From Branchiostoma floridae (Eukaryota > Chordata > Leptocardii > Amphioxiformes > Branchiostomatidae): a DNA stretch of 64,000 nucleotides. The notes beneath the pieces were generated by a model. That model was given only the letters and a program-made list of their open reading frames with translations, ran no database searches and was not told where the DNA came from. The position numbers and the translations under genes were made by a program. Where the stretch lies: NCBI RefSeq assembly GCF_000003815.2, contig NC_049988.1, forward strand, positions 17,595,795 to 17,659,794, read 5' to 3'. Of this stretch, positions 1 through 13,288 are shown in pieces (position 1 is the stretch's first letter; each line of letters starts with the position of its first letter).

Positions 1-124
1 TTTGCGTGCTATGGTATACCAAGGTAGTGCAGATCCAAATAAACAAAGGGTAAAAGAGGCCAAAATTCATAATAATGAACTGATGTCGAGATCAAACAGG
101 CTAATTTTATCATCTTTTCCCCAG

Positions 125-3100
125 ACTTTTCATTTTTATGCTAGGACAAATATGTCGGCGATGAGCTTCAGCCTGGATTTCAACAGCTCCCTCTTCCCCC
201 ATGACGTCACCCTGTGGCTGAACAAACACGAGCCACCAACACCAGACACGTACGACTGGACAGCCACCCTGCCGGTTCCGGAGGAACAGCTCTTCACAGT
301 CCCGTGGATGAACGGATCATCCCTGGCATCCAGCGCTTACCAGTGGCTGCTGCCAGAAGACGAGATTGACATCACAGACCTCGATGTAGACGTATACAAC
401 AGGACAGATTATTTTATCGGTATCGCTTATCTATTCTGACATCTGGTTATAAGATCACTAAATATCAAAATGACCATTGCTTTCTTGAAAGGTTTGCAGA
501 TGAAACTTGAAACGGCTTTCAAATGTCAACATTTCAAAGTGCACAAAATATATATAACACCACAGAGATGTGAAAGAATCATTTCAGCACCTGATTGTAT
601 ATTTGATCAGTGCAAAATATTCAAATGTTTCATACGCATATGCAGATAAAGATGTCGTTAGACGTTTGATTTATTTTCATGCATTTATAGCAACATAATC
701 AATGTATATCATCATGTGTAAACAGGTAATGTCTTAATGATCTACTTTATATGATTTGTGTAAATGATATCTGCCTGAAATATTTCAGATGCCCTTGGAC
801 TTGTCATCATAAACATTATTCTCTCGGTAGAAACGCTCGTTTGACAAGATATTCAAATCTATCTTTAATGTCAGGAGTCCGGTTCGGGTCTGAAGTTGAT
901 CGTGCCAGCGGAGAAATCGTCCCCTTCACTCTGTACGCCTTTGAGACGTCCTGTGTCTACTTTCAAGAAGACGTAACCCACCTGTGGCAAAGTGACGGCT
1001 GTAGGGTAAGTTGGGTTACTTAAAGGATTAACGGGTTTGTTCTCTGCAAGGCCATTTGACCACTTAGGCATTGAACGAAGATGGATGATTGAAATTACCA
1101 TGCTAGGAAATCGGTGACGTCTGGTTTTAAAGGCTTGCAGATTGTATGCATGAGGAAAACAGATATCATCAAGGCGATGGAACTGTACTTGTATCTTTTA
1201 ATTGGTTTGATATTTCTTTGATATAGTACGGATGGCTTTGCATGAATTTGTCCCGTTTCCAATCAACCACTACAACCATATGTAGTTACTTTGCCAATAT
1301 GAATTGGTACCGATTCCCATGAATTCCACTTCTACCATGTCTCTCACACACGAACAGGTCGGTCCGATGTCTAACATAACCCACATCCACTGCCAGTGTG
1401 ATCACCTGACCAAGTTTGCTGGTTTCGTGCCGCCGAATCCACTCAACATCCGGGAGGCCTTCTCAGCAAACATCTTGGAGAATCCGACTGGCCTCATTCT
1501 GGTTCTCGCCGTGTTCACTTCTTACGTCATGGGCGTTATCTGGGCCAGGAAAGCCGACAGAAAAGACATCGCTAAGGTAGGGCAAATAATGCTATCATGT
1601 GTATGTTTCCTTTATATGTAAATATGTCTCCATGTGTTTCAAAAAGAGAGAAGAACATGTTAGATGCAACGTTTAGCGATTGTAACAAATAGTGTCTTAG
1701 TTCCCTTTTCATTTAGCTTAGTTTAAAATCATTGTATAAGTTTAGTTTTTCCTCTGTATCCATAAGACCACATGTGGTCTCTTTGTTTTTTTTATCCCTC
1801 GGGCATGAATATGCAATAAAGATTATCATACATTTATTTATCAAAAGAAAGCATTAGATTAGATATTTTATTCGCCAATGTTTATTCATATATATCCTTA
1901 TTCATGTATTTCCCCTTTAAATGTATTACTATGCAAATACTATGCAATCATATTTTCATAATTGGACTTTTCAAACCATACAGGAAACGGGAATTTACCT
2001 TCTCTCATTTAGTATCGGCTTAATTAAGTGTTTATTGACGTACGTGAGATATATTCATCACCTAATTCGTATAACAAACCTAGCAATACACAGCTTTAAA
2101 TGACAATGACAATGACAATGACAATGATCTTTATTTGCATGACCTTGCCCATATGGGCTAAATGCAGTAGTTACATAAAACTTTGCTGTAAAGAATCTTT
2201 ACAGTGGCAGTGGGAGAGACAGAACAACTAAGGCTATGCTACACTATAAGTACATCTATCGTTTACAAAATAGTCAAATATGTAATGCTATACTATTCTA
2301 CAATTTACATGTCTCTTTTCTCTTCTTGAAACAAGTGTATATGAATTCACAGAGTTTTTGCAGTACAATGTTGTCAGATGATTTCATTATGTATACAAAA
2401 AGCTCATCTTTTACTAACTGTTTAGCTCGTGTATCAAAATTCAGGGCATTAATAAAAGAATTACGTATATCACTATATAACTCACATTCCAATACAAAAT
2501 GAACTTCATTTTCAATATCTTTGGCGTTACAAAGTGTACAGATTCTATCACTCGGAGGAGTCCGGTTGTATCTTCCTACTTCTATTTGTAAAGGGTGATC
2601 ACTAATTCTTAATTTAGCCATGGCTCGGCGATGGCTGAAATTATGTATATTTAGGTACTGTTCTCTTTCGTAGGTGTCTTTGAACTTCCTGTACGTTCTT
2701 AGTTTGTTTCCTTGATTTTCCTTTTTTCCATTAGAGTTGAGTTCGGAATAGAAAGTCTGTAGAAATATGTCTTTCAAGCTTTGTTTCACTTGCGACTGAG
2801 CTGATGGTATATTATAGTCTTGGTTCAACAGTAGGTACCCATAACCAGACTCCTCGAGAATCTTACTTACATTTGAAAGCCAACATGGTACCTTACGTCG
2901 GTGTAGATCTTGTTGTACAAGGAGTGCTTGATATTGTAAACTATTTGTTGGTACTTCTCTAGTTAACCTGCTATAATAAGAGTAGAGCCTGCTGCAAGCC
3001 TCGATCCGCAAAGGAAACCTGCCAAGTTCCGCTCTTGTGGCGAGGTTACTAGCATTTCTTCTTACTCCAATGATAGCTTTACAGAATTTCAAATGTGCTT

Positions 3101-6100
3101 GCTCTAGTGGGGAATTATCATTTAAACCAGCATTGCCCCACACTTCTGCACCATACAACAATATAGGTACAATACATGCATCAAATAACTTACATTGCAG
3201 TGATACTGAGGGATTATTTTCGCCCAGAGTTGTTCTAATGCTAAACATCGCTCTTAGCGCCTTCTTTTGGAGGGTTTTCATGGCTGTGCTGAAGTTACAT
3301 CCCGCTGTGAATACCACGCCTAAATAACAATATGAGGAGACTACATCTAGGTCTTTGTCTAATAAATAGAATTTAAAGTTTGACAATATTTCTCCTTTTC
3401 TATTAAAAATGATAATTTTTGTTTTCTTGAGGTTTACTGTTAGTTTCCACTTGCTGCAGTATAGACCGAGAATATTGATTGCATTCTGTAGGCCACGTTG
3501 ACTTGATGATAAGATAACAACGTCATCGGCATAAAATAAACTCGATACTTGAGATGAATGGAGAATAGGAGCATCCAGGTCTCCTGTATTGAGATCATTT
3601 ACTAAATCGCTAATGTACAGATTAAATAACGAGGGGCTTAATACACAGCCCTGTCTCACGCCGATTTCTATGGGGAAAGTTTCACTCAAGCCTATCTTGG
3701 TCTTTACACAAGCTTCTGATTGATTGTATAAACTATTCATGATATCGAAGAATTTGCCAGAAATGCCTTTTGAGAGAAGTTTGAATAGAAGACCATGATG
3801 CCAAACGGAATCGAAAGCCTTCGATAGATCAACAAAACAAGCAAAGAGTCGTTTACCGGACTGTGTGTATTTAAAATAAAGGTTATCAATACTCAAAATC
3901 GGCACAGCGATGGGCAGTTTTCTTCCCTTACTGTCCTGTACAAATCACAGGCTGGAGTGGGACTACTGCCTGGTCACAAGCTGAACCCTCGTAAGGACTG
4001 TCAGTACCTCATCACGGTGTACACTGGGTTCCGGGTCAACGCAGGAACTACCGCTGAGGTACGTACACACACACACACAAGCAGGCACACACGCACGCGC
4101 GCACGTATGCACGCAGGCATGCACGCACGGATGTCACACACACACAGACACACGTACACTCACACAGACACTAACACACACAGACACACACACACACAAA
4201 CATACACACACACGCTCAAACACACACACACACACACACACAAACACGCGCAAACACGCAAACACACACACACAGTCCCCTCTTCCTCTCTCTCTCCCTC
4301 CCTCTCTCTTTACAAATGTTCCCTGCAAAAGAAAATTGTTATTCTAATAATGGAGAACTCCTTCTCTGGTTACCCTGAGTGTGGTATGATAATATACACT
4401 TAATCAATGATTCACCTTCTGGTTGATGGTTACAACTGTTGTACTTCTGTCGTTATGATGTAAACAAAAACATTACCTCTGAACTGTATGTCGTCACAGA
4501 TCACGCTGGTGCTCTACGGCAGCCAGCACGAGAGCCCTCCCCTTACGCTGAGGGACGACAGCCGATGTTTGTTCGAACAGGGCAGCGTGGACTCCTTCCT
4601 GGTGTCCACGGAAGAGCCGCTAGGGGTCCTCACCCACACGAGGGTGTGGCACAACAACGCTGGGTTTAGTCCATCATGGTGAGTAAACAACATAGAGATA
4701 TAAAGAAATACACAAGATGAATACGCCAAAATAGTTGTTACTCAAGCAACTGAATATGGTTTTGGAAACGGTCAGACGTTTCAAGTACTATCCAATAGTG
4801 TTCGTCAGTGACACTGAAGAGATCTTGATGGAGAGGGTTTATATATCAAGTACTGGATGCTAGTTGAAACGTCTGACCGTTTCCAAAACCATATCCAGTT
4901 GCTTGAGTAACAACTTTTTGACGTATCTTGTTACCTGGATGTCTAACCTACATCGACGCACAAGATGAATAGCTCCACAACCATAATAGAATTCCTGTCT
5001 TCCGCTCTTTGATATTAGATTTCAAAGTTCATTGCCAAGTGTTATATCAAGACCGACGTTTAGGTGACCTTCTGTCATTTGTTACAGGTACCTGAGTCAG
5101 ATTGTTGTAGCCAACAGGGAAACGAAAGTCACGACGTATTTCCTAAGTAACAGGTAAGATGTTTTGGATTTTCAACACAACGGGCACTAATCTCATATAC
5201 ATGTAGCTATAACGATTTGCCAAGTCATGATCTGGTTATTGACAGAGATTATCAGGACAGATTCTTCTTTTTAGCTCCGATGGTACATGTTGCACACTCT
5301 GTCTGTTTCATTCAAGAGTCAAGACATTGGTCGTTTCAAAACTACATTTAGTTACATTATAGACTTGGTATTCTGATTACCTGTATGTTAAGAGTATAGC
5401 GTAGGGGTATTGGTATTTTAAGCTTTAGACTACAGTACATATTGTTTATGTACACGAGTCTACTAGTTTGGGTAAGTTAGATGTTTCTCAGATCTTCTTA
5501 TAGATTTTCTACAATTTCAAAAAAAAAAAAAAGAATCCCATGGGCTACAGCGCCTACTGTATAAAGGCGCCACAAAATTGTCGTGCCAAAATGCTTTTAT
5601 GCAGAAACGATTTATTTTTATGCCTTTTGAAATTGGTATACTTTGATTAGATCGTTAAAGTCTAACACTCTAACTCAACGCACTTTAGCGATGCTGCATG
5701 CAACAAAATCTAACTTAAAGCAACTATACATTTACGGGTGAATGATCAAAGTCATCTGACGTCTTTTGTATTCAGGTGGTTCGCTATTGATGAGGGTGAC
5801 GGAAAGATCGATCGTATCATCCCGACATCAGTGGAGAAGGATATTACTAAGTTCCACAACTTGTTCCTTGCAAAAAGCTCGAGGTAAATGACTGTTTTTC
5901 TGTGTTAGAACCTGTGAAAGTATTGTACATGTAGTATTATATCACTAGCGTCGAGAAGGGTACTAGTATGTTTTGGTTTTTGGAAGCGTTCTAACGGTGT
6001 TTGTGGTTCAGCAGTATACATCCAGAAGCAATTAATGGCTTGTAAGGAAATTTGGTGTGTAGTTACGTCTAGACCTATGAAAAAGTTAGAATATTTTGGG

Positions 6101-9100
6101 CCCCCTGGTAACTGTCCTTCGCACTGCAGCAGAATGTCTAACTGTACGCGTTCTGGACTTGTTCTTGCATTCAGTAAAAAGTGACGTAAGTTTGCTCTCT
6201 GTCAGGTTTCTTTGGAACTGCAGGGTCCTTTTTCGCAGGGTCGCTGTCATATCTGGTTCGTTAACTATGAGAAATACTGCAGTCATTAGACTAGCCCCAG
6301 GAATCTTACGCTGCAGTCAAATCTTATGCCCACGCAATATGCTAGCCTAAGGGGAAAACGTCCTATTTTCCTGTACACAGTTCCCATATCTTCCAATGCA
6401 TAATTACGCATTATCATACAACTGAATTTTTAATGAGATCATAGCACCCTATATCCTACTTTTCACTAGTAGAGTAGATCATCATTTGAGATAACGAATC
6501 AAGTACGAACTATCACAACTTTTTGAATTATGACATTTTCTGTCCAGAAATTATTTTAAGAAGTAAATAATTGTGATAAATAATCAGGGACATGAACGAT
6601 GGCCACCTGTGGTTCTCCGTTGCCGGCCGCCCTGCCCGGAGCCCGTTCACCCGTGTCCAGCGCCTGTCCTGCTGCCTGACGCTGCTCTACAGCACCATGC
6701 TCACCAACATCATGTTCTTCGGCCGCGGGGACGACTTCGACCCTCCCGAGCCGCTCAGATTCGCTGGTCTAAAGATAAACCCGCCGATTTCACTTCCGCA
6801 GGTAGAAGGAAATGCATTTTGATGTTTATAAACCATTTTAATCCAAAACTTCATCGTATTACAAAAGGGAAGCATGACATCACGGGTAGGGCAAAAGGTG
6901 TATGAATGCCCTTAGTGACGTTTTGATGTTTTTAGTGCCTCTCACTCTATTCTCTCAGCTGATGATCGGCATACAGAGTGCAGCCATCATCCTTCCAGTC
7001 AACCTCCTCATCGCCTTCCTCTTCCGCAATTCGCGGTCGGGAGCACAAAAAAAGAGCACCAGAAAGAAGTTAAAGCCAGGCAGCGGAGTCCAGCCAGCCA
7101 AGTCGGAGCCAGGCAGACACAGGGGACCTAAGAAGGAAGAAACGTTTATCTCTGACAACCCAGACACGCCGTCAGTTTGGTACCCAAGAGGCCGACCCGT
7201 CCCCATCCAGAAGCTCAGAGTGGTACAGTCCTCATTGGATGTTGATGTAAAAGAAAGTTGCAAGACGCATGACAACGCTGCTCATGGACAGAAGTGGTCT
7301 CTACCCTGGTGGGGTGTGTTTATAGGTGAGTTGTAGAAGATTCACTACCCTCCTTTTTGAATATGGCTGTTACAGTGTTCCCAGTCTTTCACTGCGGCGG
7401 ATTGATGTCTTCTGGTATCTATCGAGAAGGCGCTTGAAAACTACTTCTCAAGAATGATTGAAAGATCTATCGCAAAAGTTAACTTAAGCTGCAATTTTTC
7501 TCTTAATTCATTTTGCAGTTTTTGACTTCAACTCATCCGTAAATTGTTCTACAAAAAGTGTAAACATGTCTACGATGCAAAACATAATTTCTCTTATCTG
7601 TCTATATGTATCTAACATAGCAGCTGCCAAACACAAGACCATGGCATATGCTAGCATAGAATCAAGTACAGCACTGTTAGAAATCAAGTACAACACTGTA
7701 CGGGACATATGGTAGCATAGAATTAAGTAAAACACTGTTAACATTAAGTACAACACTGTTCAAAATACCGATATCTAAGTAACCAATGGTGTACCCCCAG
7801 GATGGTTGCTTGTGTGGTCCGCTAGTTTCGTAGCGGCCTTCTTCACAGTTCTGTACACCTTGAGTTTCGGGAAAGCGAAGGCGGAGGCCTGGGCTTGCAC
7901 CTTCGTGACGTCATTCGTCACTGACCTGTTCCTGGTGCAGCCCGTCAAGCTGGTTCTGGTGGCGGTAATCTTTGCGTTATACACCAAGGTACAGTTCTCC
8001 AAAATCATGCCAAAGCACCTCTCAAGTAATCGTATACGCACATACATTTATTTCCAACAAAATGCATGTTAGCTGAAGAGAAAATGTGGGTTAAAGTCTA
8101 TAGTGTATGCACCATACGTAATAACGACCGCCATGTTAGACCTAGCTATGAATTTAGTATTTATTTATTTATTTATTTATTGATCTTTAGGGTAGTCCCT
8201 TCAGTTAACGTGGTAACTGATTTCCAAGGGAGCCCGTATGTGTTTAATGTCATAACGTGGCTCTACGTATGGATACAAATGCACAACATATGCATGGATG
8301 GTTAACTACCTGGCATGCCGGACAGTGATGGCTTCATGATTGCATGCGCACAAACACCGAATGGAGGGCAGACAGCTGGTACAAGACTTGTGAAGCAGCT
8401 TGCGTTATTTTTTTTAAATGTCAAAAACACAGCGCCTTTGCAAAATGCACGTTGGAGTTCGTTGAAGGCACCATAACGTCTGTTGAATGTACGCTGTCGA
8501 ACTCCAACGTACCTCAACAGTACCCGCTCAGTAAGATAGGGGCTTAAGACTTGCGGCAGTGCCACGTGTATAAAACTATGTGTAATACATAAAGATTTTG
8601 TTTTAAATATAGAAACCTGTGGAGGATAAGGATCCACCTCCCACGCCAACAGGAAATGATGAGGAATACGTCATATACAATGAGGTAATGACCTGTTTCA
8701 TAGTAGCTTTCATCTGACTCCATTTCAGCTTGTGATTTTAAAAAATGCTTTGGGACAGAGGAGGACAATGTAGTAAAGTTAGTAACAGATTTTAACAGGG
8801 TCACATACAAAGTACAGACAGAAGTTAAAGGTAGTATTTTTCCTCCCCGACAGAAGTCAGGTACCCATTTTTACACCTGGAGTGAGGAAGGTCGCGTAAA
8901 GTGCTTTCCCAAGGGCACAAGATCAGACACTGCAGGGTTTGAACCCGGGACCACTTATTTTTATTTGTTATCCCACAGAATGACTCACCTACAAAGGAAA
9001 AGTCAGGAACCAGTGCCACCAGCTGGATGCGATACTTTGCCATCAACCGTGCAGCTGACTATGGCACCAACCCAAAGGTAGACCAATAGTTTCAGTTATG

Positions 9101-11770
9101 GTACATGAGAAACATTTGCCCATTGCTGAACGTACGAAGGCAATGATCTGCAAGGTGTGGAGTGTCAACGTACGAGGTGAGAGATACCTAAAACACCAGT
9201 CAAATTGGTTAAAATCCTGTCCGCACTAAATGGTCCATCTCCGTCTCTGAAGCCCTTTGGCCACACAGCTCTGTGCAATCACTACAGCAGGGGGCTAGTT
9301 CACTGGTAGTGGTTCCGTGTTTAATTACCATGACCCTCTTTCCCAAATGCTGAGTGCTCAGCAGAGAAAGTCGTATGTACCATTTGAAAGCCTTCAATAT
9401 GACTTGCCTGGGGATCGAACTCACGACCTACCGACTGCAAGGCGCGAATATGGTACTTGCCACTGTACCAGTCATATACAAATGTAGCTCTATAAATACT
9501 GACTATTCTATAAAACGTAGGTAACTGGGACTATGGACGTAAGCTTGTTAAACTTTAAAAAGCGTTTTCTTTGTCGAATGCTGTTTTGGTTTTAAACATC
9601 AAGTTCTTTTAGGTACTTATTTGTTATAAAATTAGTTTCCAGCTGAGGAAAGGTCCACATCACCACCAGATGAAGACGTCTTGGCCGAAGCCAGAGCCAG
9701 GAGCGCAGAGAAACGCAAACGCCGTGCGGCTGTGCTGGAGGTGCTCGTGTTCGGGCTGTTCGTGACGGTGATCATGCTCACGGCGTACCAAGAACGGAGC
9801 CCGCTGGCCTTCTACATGACGCAGAACGTCAAGGAACAGATCATGGGAGAAGGGTTCTCTGATGTAAGTACTACAAAAATAGGTAAATAATTTATGTCAC
9901 TTAAGACCTCAGGGTTTCTGATGGACTGTATATGTATACCTTCTGTGGTAACAGGCAACATGACCGGGTGTTTGACTACTAGTATGTGCATTATATCTGC
10001 GCGCGCATCAGTTTCTAAAAAAAGACGTTTCAACCATACTGTAAATCGTAAAAAGCAGCTGCAAATTGAGCAACGTTGTGCCGTAGATTGCAAACATAAT
10101 GTCGAAAAACGTATAGAATGCCGACGTCAATTCCAAGGTCAAAGAAATTGTGAGAGAACGAAAATGAAGAATCTATTGTTCGGTACATCATACTCTGTTT
10201 GTTAAGCTAACTGTTATTGGATCAACCTCTGTCCATTTAAATTTCACAACGAAGGAAACTTGCAATAGTTTACCAAACCTTTTTTTTTTCGCACGCTCGC
10301 ACCAGTTTGGGGGTTCTCAGATGATGTCAGCCATATAATCCAAACAGCATGGCCCAAGAAAAATACATTGAAAATGATAACATGCTCTACAGCAATATGA
10401 TCTGTTCTGCTCATTTCAAGGTCAACGACATCGAATCCTTCTGGAGTTGGGTTGAAGATGAGCTGATTCCGACCACACGTTCAGCAGAGTGGTACAACGG
10501 GCGCACCCTGGCGGCAGACACGGTACTGCAGGACATGTTAACTCATCCACTGGACTCGGTACAGCTGAGGCAGCTGCGGCTGAAACAGGGTAGGACGACA
10601 AACTGTTGGGTTAACTATACATTTCAATCAATGTGTGAATTCATGTTACGGTTTTGATAACACTAGATCATCTTTATCCGAGGGGTAACCTATGTTCGTG
10701 ATTTAAGAACAGAGTCTTAAGGGATATCAAGTCAACAGACGGTGGTTCCAAACTGCAATATTTAAAAGTATTACAGTTTGAAACCACCATCCATCGATTT
10801 GATCCATAACTGCCCTGTTTTACGACCAAAGGTGGCTTAGGTCCCCCCCTCCCCCGCTGAAAAAAGTGAACGAGTGTCCCATGTATCTATGACTAACATT
10901 TGTTATGGGTATCTTGCTCAGGGCAACTCTGTGAAACACCAAAGAGACTGCAGCATATAACACCATTATGCACCGTGGGCTTCTCTAAACTAACGGAAGA
11001 TATTGACGATTACACCCAGGTAAATATATAGATACATCATTATTAGCAACAAGAAACACACTGTGGCTAGAGGCTGTTACCTACCGGGTTTTATGCTAAA
11101 CAAATGCCCGACGTATTGTCCTGTTTAGCTTCCGCGGCAATTTCATCTTTCTTTTTTATTATTCTAATAATCCGCACGTTTTGCTGTCGAGTATCACGTA
11201 ACGAGATGTTACAACGCGTACTTTCAGACGTGTTAGGTTTTTATTACTACAACTCTCTTCAGGTTTCTACCTTCCGTCATGTTTTTAACATTATTTGATT
11301 AATCAATGGGTTCTAAACTATAGGGCTGGATTCGTGAAAACGAGACCTTCGACACTACAGACCCGGTACTATGCACGCCCACATCCCCCACCCCTACCAG
11401 TACAGTGGACACGCCGGTCACAGGAGCGGACTGTGTGAGCAGTCTACTGACAGCAGAGGAATTGAAAACGCCCTGGAAGTACAATCATGATGCTTCTCTT
11501 ATTAACAGTAAGTCTGGATTCATTATCAATACCGTTGCTTCAGGATTGGCAATCCATTCTCGCTACTCAGGGAGAGAGAGAGAGACAGACAGAGAGAGAC
11601 AGACAGAGAGAGACAGATAGAGAGACAGATAGATAGGGAGAGAGACAGAGGGAGACAGAGAGACAGACAGAGAGAGAGAAATAGAGAGAGGCAGAGAGAG
11701 AGACAGAGAGAGAGAGAGAAATAGAGAGAGGCAAAGAGAGAGAGAGACAGACAGAGACAGAAAAAGAGAC

Positions 11771-11801
<31 letters not shown>

Positions 11802-13288
11802 CCGTTGTCCCATGATGTTAAATATACCGGTATGTTCACTTCAGCTACTGTTGTCTACCCAGGCTTCCCATATTTCGGCCAGCACGGCACATATCACGCA
11901 GGTGGTTACAACGTTCCGCTGGGAAAGACTCGTGCGTCGGGTCTCCGGGTGGCGACATTCCTACAGCAGCGCGGCTGGCTGGATGAGAGAACGCGTGCCG
12001 TGATCGTGGAGCTGATTCTGTACAACCCACACGCCAACCTGTTCTCCATGGTGACGCTAGTGGTGGAGTTTACCAACCTGGGAGCTGCCTACAGGGGAGC
12101 AGAGGTGGTAACCTTGAGGCTGATGCAACAAGAGGCCATCTTACTCCTGGCTTTGCGAGCTGTCTTGGCAGTCTTCATTCTTGTATTTGTTATTAAAGAA
12201 GGTAAGGGTTTTACAGTGATAAAAATTTCTTCAAACACAAAATTGGCCATCGAATTTTCGAACCACTAACTTGCCACCTTTTCTAACTTATTAGATACAA
12301 TGTGTGCTTCACATACTTGTATGGGTGTGTAACGTGACCTTTTAGGTCACTGGAATGACGATGACACAAATGGAGAAAATAAAACTAAATGTTTCCGGAA
12401 TATAGGACGTCTATGGATGGGGAAATTTGTACCAACATTGCAAATGTGTTCAATGTGTAGCCCTAAGACATAGACATCCATGTCGTTTCAGCCGAGAGGC
12501 TTTTCTCCCGTCCGATGGAATACCTGAAGGATTTCTGGACCTGGGTGGAACTTCTTGTAATCGTCATCGGCGTCGCGACCCTTGGTGTCTACTTCAACGC
12601 TCAGAGCATCATCGACAGAGCTGCCGAACAGTGGGTATCTTCAGGCTCCGTTCTGGATCTCTACAAAAGCGCCGTCAACTGGTTTCAGGTTTACACCTAC
12701 CTGCTCGCGTTTCTCATCTGTTGTGGCACGTTGAAGTTTATACGGCTCCTGCGGTTCAACTCACACGTTTACGCCCTCACCATGACCATCAGAAAGTCCT
12801 CCAGACCCGTTCTACTATTTACCATCATCGCTGGCATCATTCTCATGGCCTTCACTCAGATGGGAAATCTTCTGTTCGGCATCAAACTCCAGGATTACAA
12901 GAACATCCTGACCAGTCTGACCAGCCTGTGTACCATGATGTTGGGTGTTTTTGATTTCGATGCTCTGGTGGATGGTCACTGGGTTCTCGGTCCTTTGATG
13001 TTCTTCTCCTACCAGGTCATGATGCAGTTCATATTACTGAGCATGTTCATGGCTATCCTCATGGATGTGTACGCAGAGGAAAGTCAGGATCCGAACACTG
13101 ATGATTTAAAGATGGTAGCTTTTATCAGAGAAACCACTTCAGAGGCTGTTGGAAAAGCAAATCGTTCCCTGTCAACAGTAGGGAAGAACAACAGCAAGAA
13201 AACACGGCAGGCTTATAGACCCGATTTGGACCATCGCCGAAAGTTTGCGACTGTACTTAAAGAACTTGACGAGGTTTCTAAAATTTGA
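125..13288 (+). CDS. Polycystin-1-like protein, copy A (3' part; 5' end outside window)
   Basis: Large receptor/channel-like membrane protein of the polycystin-1 (PKD1/PKD1L) family. Exons: 125-419, 875-1005, 1358-1576, 3951-4058, 4500-4678, 5088-5153, 5776-5883, 6588-6801, 6959-7325, 7801-7988, 8613-8684, 8979-9077, 9648-9863, 10421-10589, 10922-11019, 11324-11507, 11863-12201, 12492-13288. All junctions have GT/AG and all phases close, giving 1282 residues from the first visible codon to the TGA ending at 13288. Seen in order: GAIN-like segment, GPS with CQCDHLTKFAGF (HL/T cleavage site intact), first membrane span, PLAT domain, spans 2-6, a long extracellular polycystin domain, then spans 7-11 with a pore loop. 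Eleven spans and a PLAT after the first are diagnostic of polycystin-1 proteins. The short C-terminus without a long coiled coil suggests a PKD1L-type member. Which vertebrate subfamily is closest is not settled here. The family usually pairs with polycystin-2-type subunits (established knowledge). Confidence 0.93.
875..1576 (+). other. Copy A exons for GAIN end, GPS and first membrane span
   Basis: Exons 875-1005 and 1358-1576. The second encodes the GPS: the C-x-C-x-H-L-T-x-F-A pattern is complete, so autoproteolysis between Leu and Thr is expected. It is followed by the hydrophobic span LILVLAVFTSYVMGVIWA and a basic stop-transfer stretch (RKADRKD). The acceptor at 1358 follows a pyrimidine/CA-rich tract and the donor GTAGGG follows base 1576. 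Confidence 0.9.
1665..1835 (+). repeat. LINE 3'-UTR repeat (orientation +)
   Basis: Intronic segment ending in GGGCATGAATATGCAATAAAG. The same sequence occurs inverted at 35425-35612, down to the CCACATGTGGTC/CCACATATGGTC block, so this is a dispersed repeat. The AATAAAG end suggests the 3' tail of a non-LTR retrotransposon, 5' truncated. Confidence 0.7.
2102..3898 (-). mobile_element. 5'-truncated CR1/L2-like LINE with open reverse transcriptase frame
   Basis: A minus-strand frame of 535 codons (3905 to 2298) encodes the reverse transcriptase and C-terminal part of a non-LTR retrotransposon. Visible motifs are FVDLSKAFDSVWH, GVRQGCVLSPSLFN, the catalytic FYADDVV, YLGVVFT and a late zinc-knuckle-like CTLCN...HFVLEC. 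The 3' end on the minus strand reads AATAAAGATC followed by (ATTGTC)n, a microsatellite tail typical of CR1/L2-type elements. No endonuclease domain is present, so it is 5' truncated. The first few residues (MPILSID) come from host intron sequence, because the matching copy B intron contains ACTCAAAAT plus flank without the element. It sits antisense in the intron between copy A exons 1576 and 3951; copy B's intron there is only about 330 bp. Confidence 0.9.
4059..4275 (+). repeat. CA-rich microsatellite after PLAT exon (copy A)
   Basis: Imperfect (CA)n with CACG and CAGA variants, beginning directly at the splice donor of exon 3951-4058. Copy B has an array at the same site, so it predates the duplication. 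Open frames across it are repeat artefacts. Confidence 0.95.
4734..4914. mobile_element. Foldback MITE, shared by both copies
   Basis: About 51-bp inverted arms at 4734-4784 and 4864-4914 (arm core GGAAACGGTCAGACGTTTCAA and its complement) enclose an 80-bp loop. The same element lies at the equivalent intron position in copy B (46813-46992), so the insertion predates the gene duplication. Related half-elements are at 34198-34270 and 54305-54372. Confidence 0.8.
8865..8965 (-). mobile_element. tRNA-derived SINE fragment
   Basis: Shares TTTCCCAAGGGCACAAGATC and a following GAACCCGGGACC with the SINE at 30300-30425. Read on the minus strand, GGTCCCGGGTTCAAACCC is a pol III B-box-like block. The A-box part is missing here. 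Confidence 0.6.
9205..9475 (-). mobile_element. Second SINE-like repeat (copy A; equivalent in copy B)
   Basis: Contains a B-box-like block on the minus strand (GAGTTCGATCCCC). It is matched along most of its length by 53044-53290 in the equivalent copy B intron (shared ACTACAGCAGGGGGCTAGT and CTACCGACTGCAAGGCG). It was therefore present before the duplication. Confidence 0.55.
10115..10262 (+). repeat. Dispersed intronic repeat, unit 1
   Basis: GACGTCAATTCCAAGGTCAAAGAA followed by an ACAAAGATGA/ACGAAAATGA and AATCTATTGT block recurs at 35157-35310 in a different intron of copy B. It is a dispersed repeat of unknown type. Confidence 0.5.
10421..13288 (+). other. Copy A exons for polycystin domain, spans 7-11 and pore
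   Basis: Exons 10421-10589, 10922-11019, 11324-11507, 11863-12201 and 12492-13288. The first four encode the extracellular polycystin (TOP-like) domain, including the conserved stretch around RTRAVIVELILYNPHANLFS and span 7. The terminal exon encodes spans 8-11: WVELLVIVIGVATLGVYF, VYTYLLAFLICCGTLKFI, VLLFTIIAGIILMAF and FFSYQVMMQFILLSMFMAIL. The pore-loop region LCTMMLGVFDFDAL lies between spans 10 and 11. The tail is short and basic. Confidence 0.9.
11566..11803 (+). repeat. GA-rich microsatellite
   Basis: Imperfect (GA)n with GACA and GATA variants just before the polycystin-domain exon at 11863. Copy B has a corresponding tract at 55058-55205. The open frames on both strands are artefacts of the repeat. 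Confidence 0.95.

Larger units (their letters stand above)
3951..5883 (+). other. Copy A exons for the PLAT domain
   Basis: Four exons (3951-4058, 4500-4678, 5088-5153, 5776-5883) encode a cytosolic PLAT/LH2 beta-sandwich. Recognisable strands include YLITVYTGFR, ITLVLYGS, TRVWHNNAGFSPSWYLSQIVV and WFAIDEGDG; the W-H-N-x-G...W-Y pattern is typical of PLAT domains in polycystins and lipoxygenases. PLAT domains bind membranes or partner proteins (family knowledge). Confidence 0.9.
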
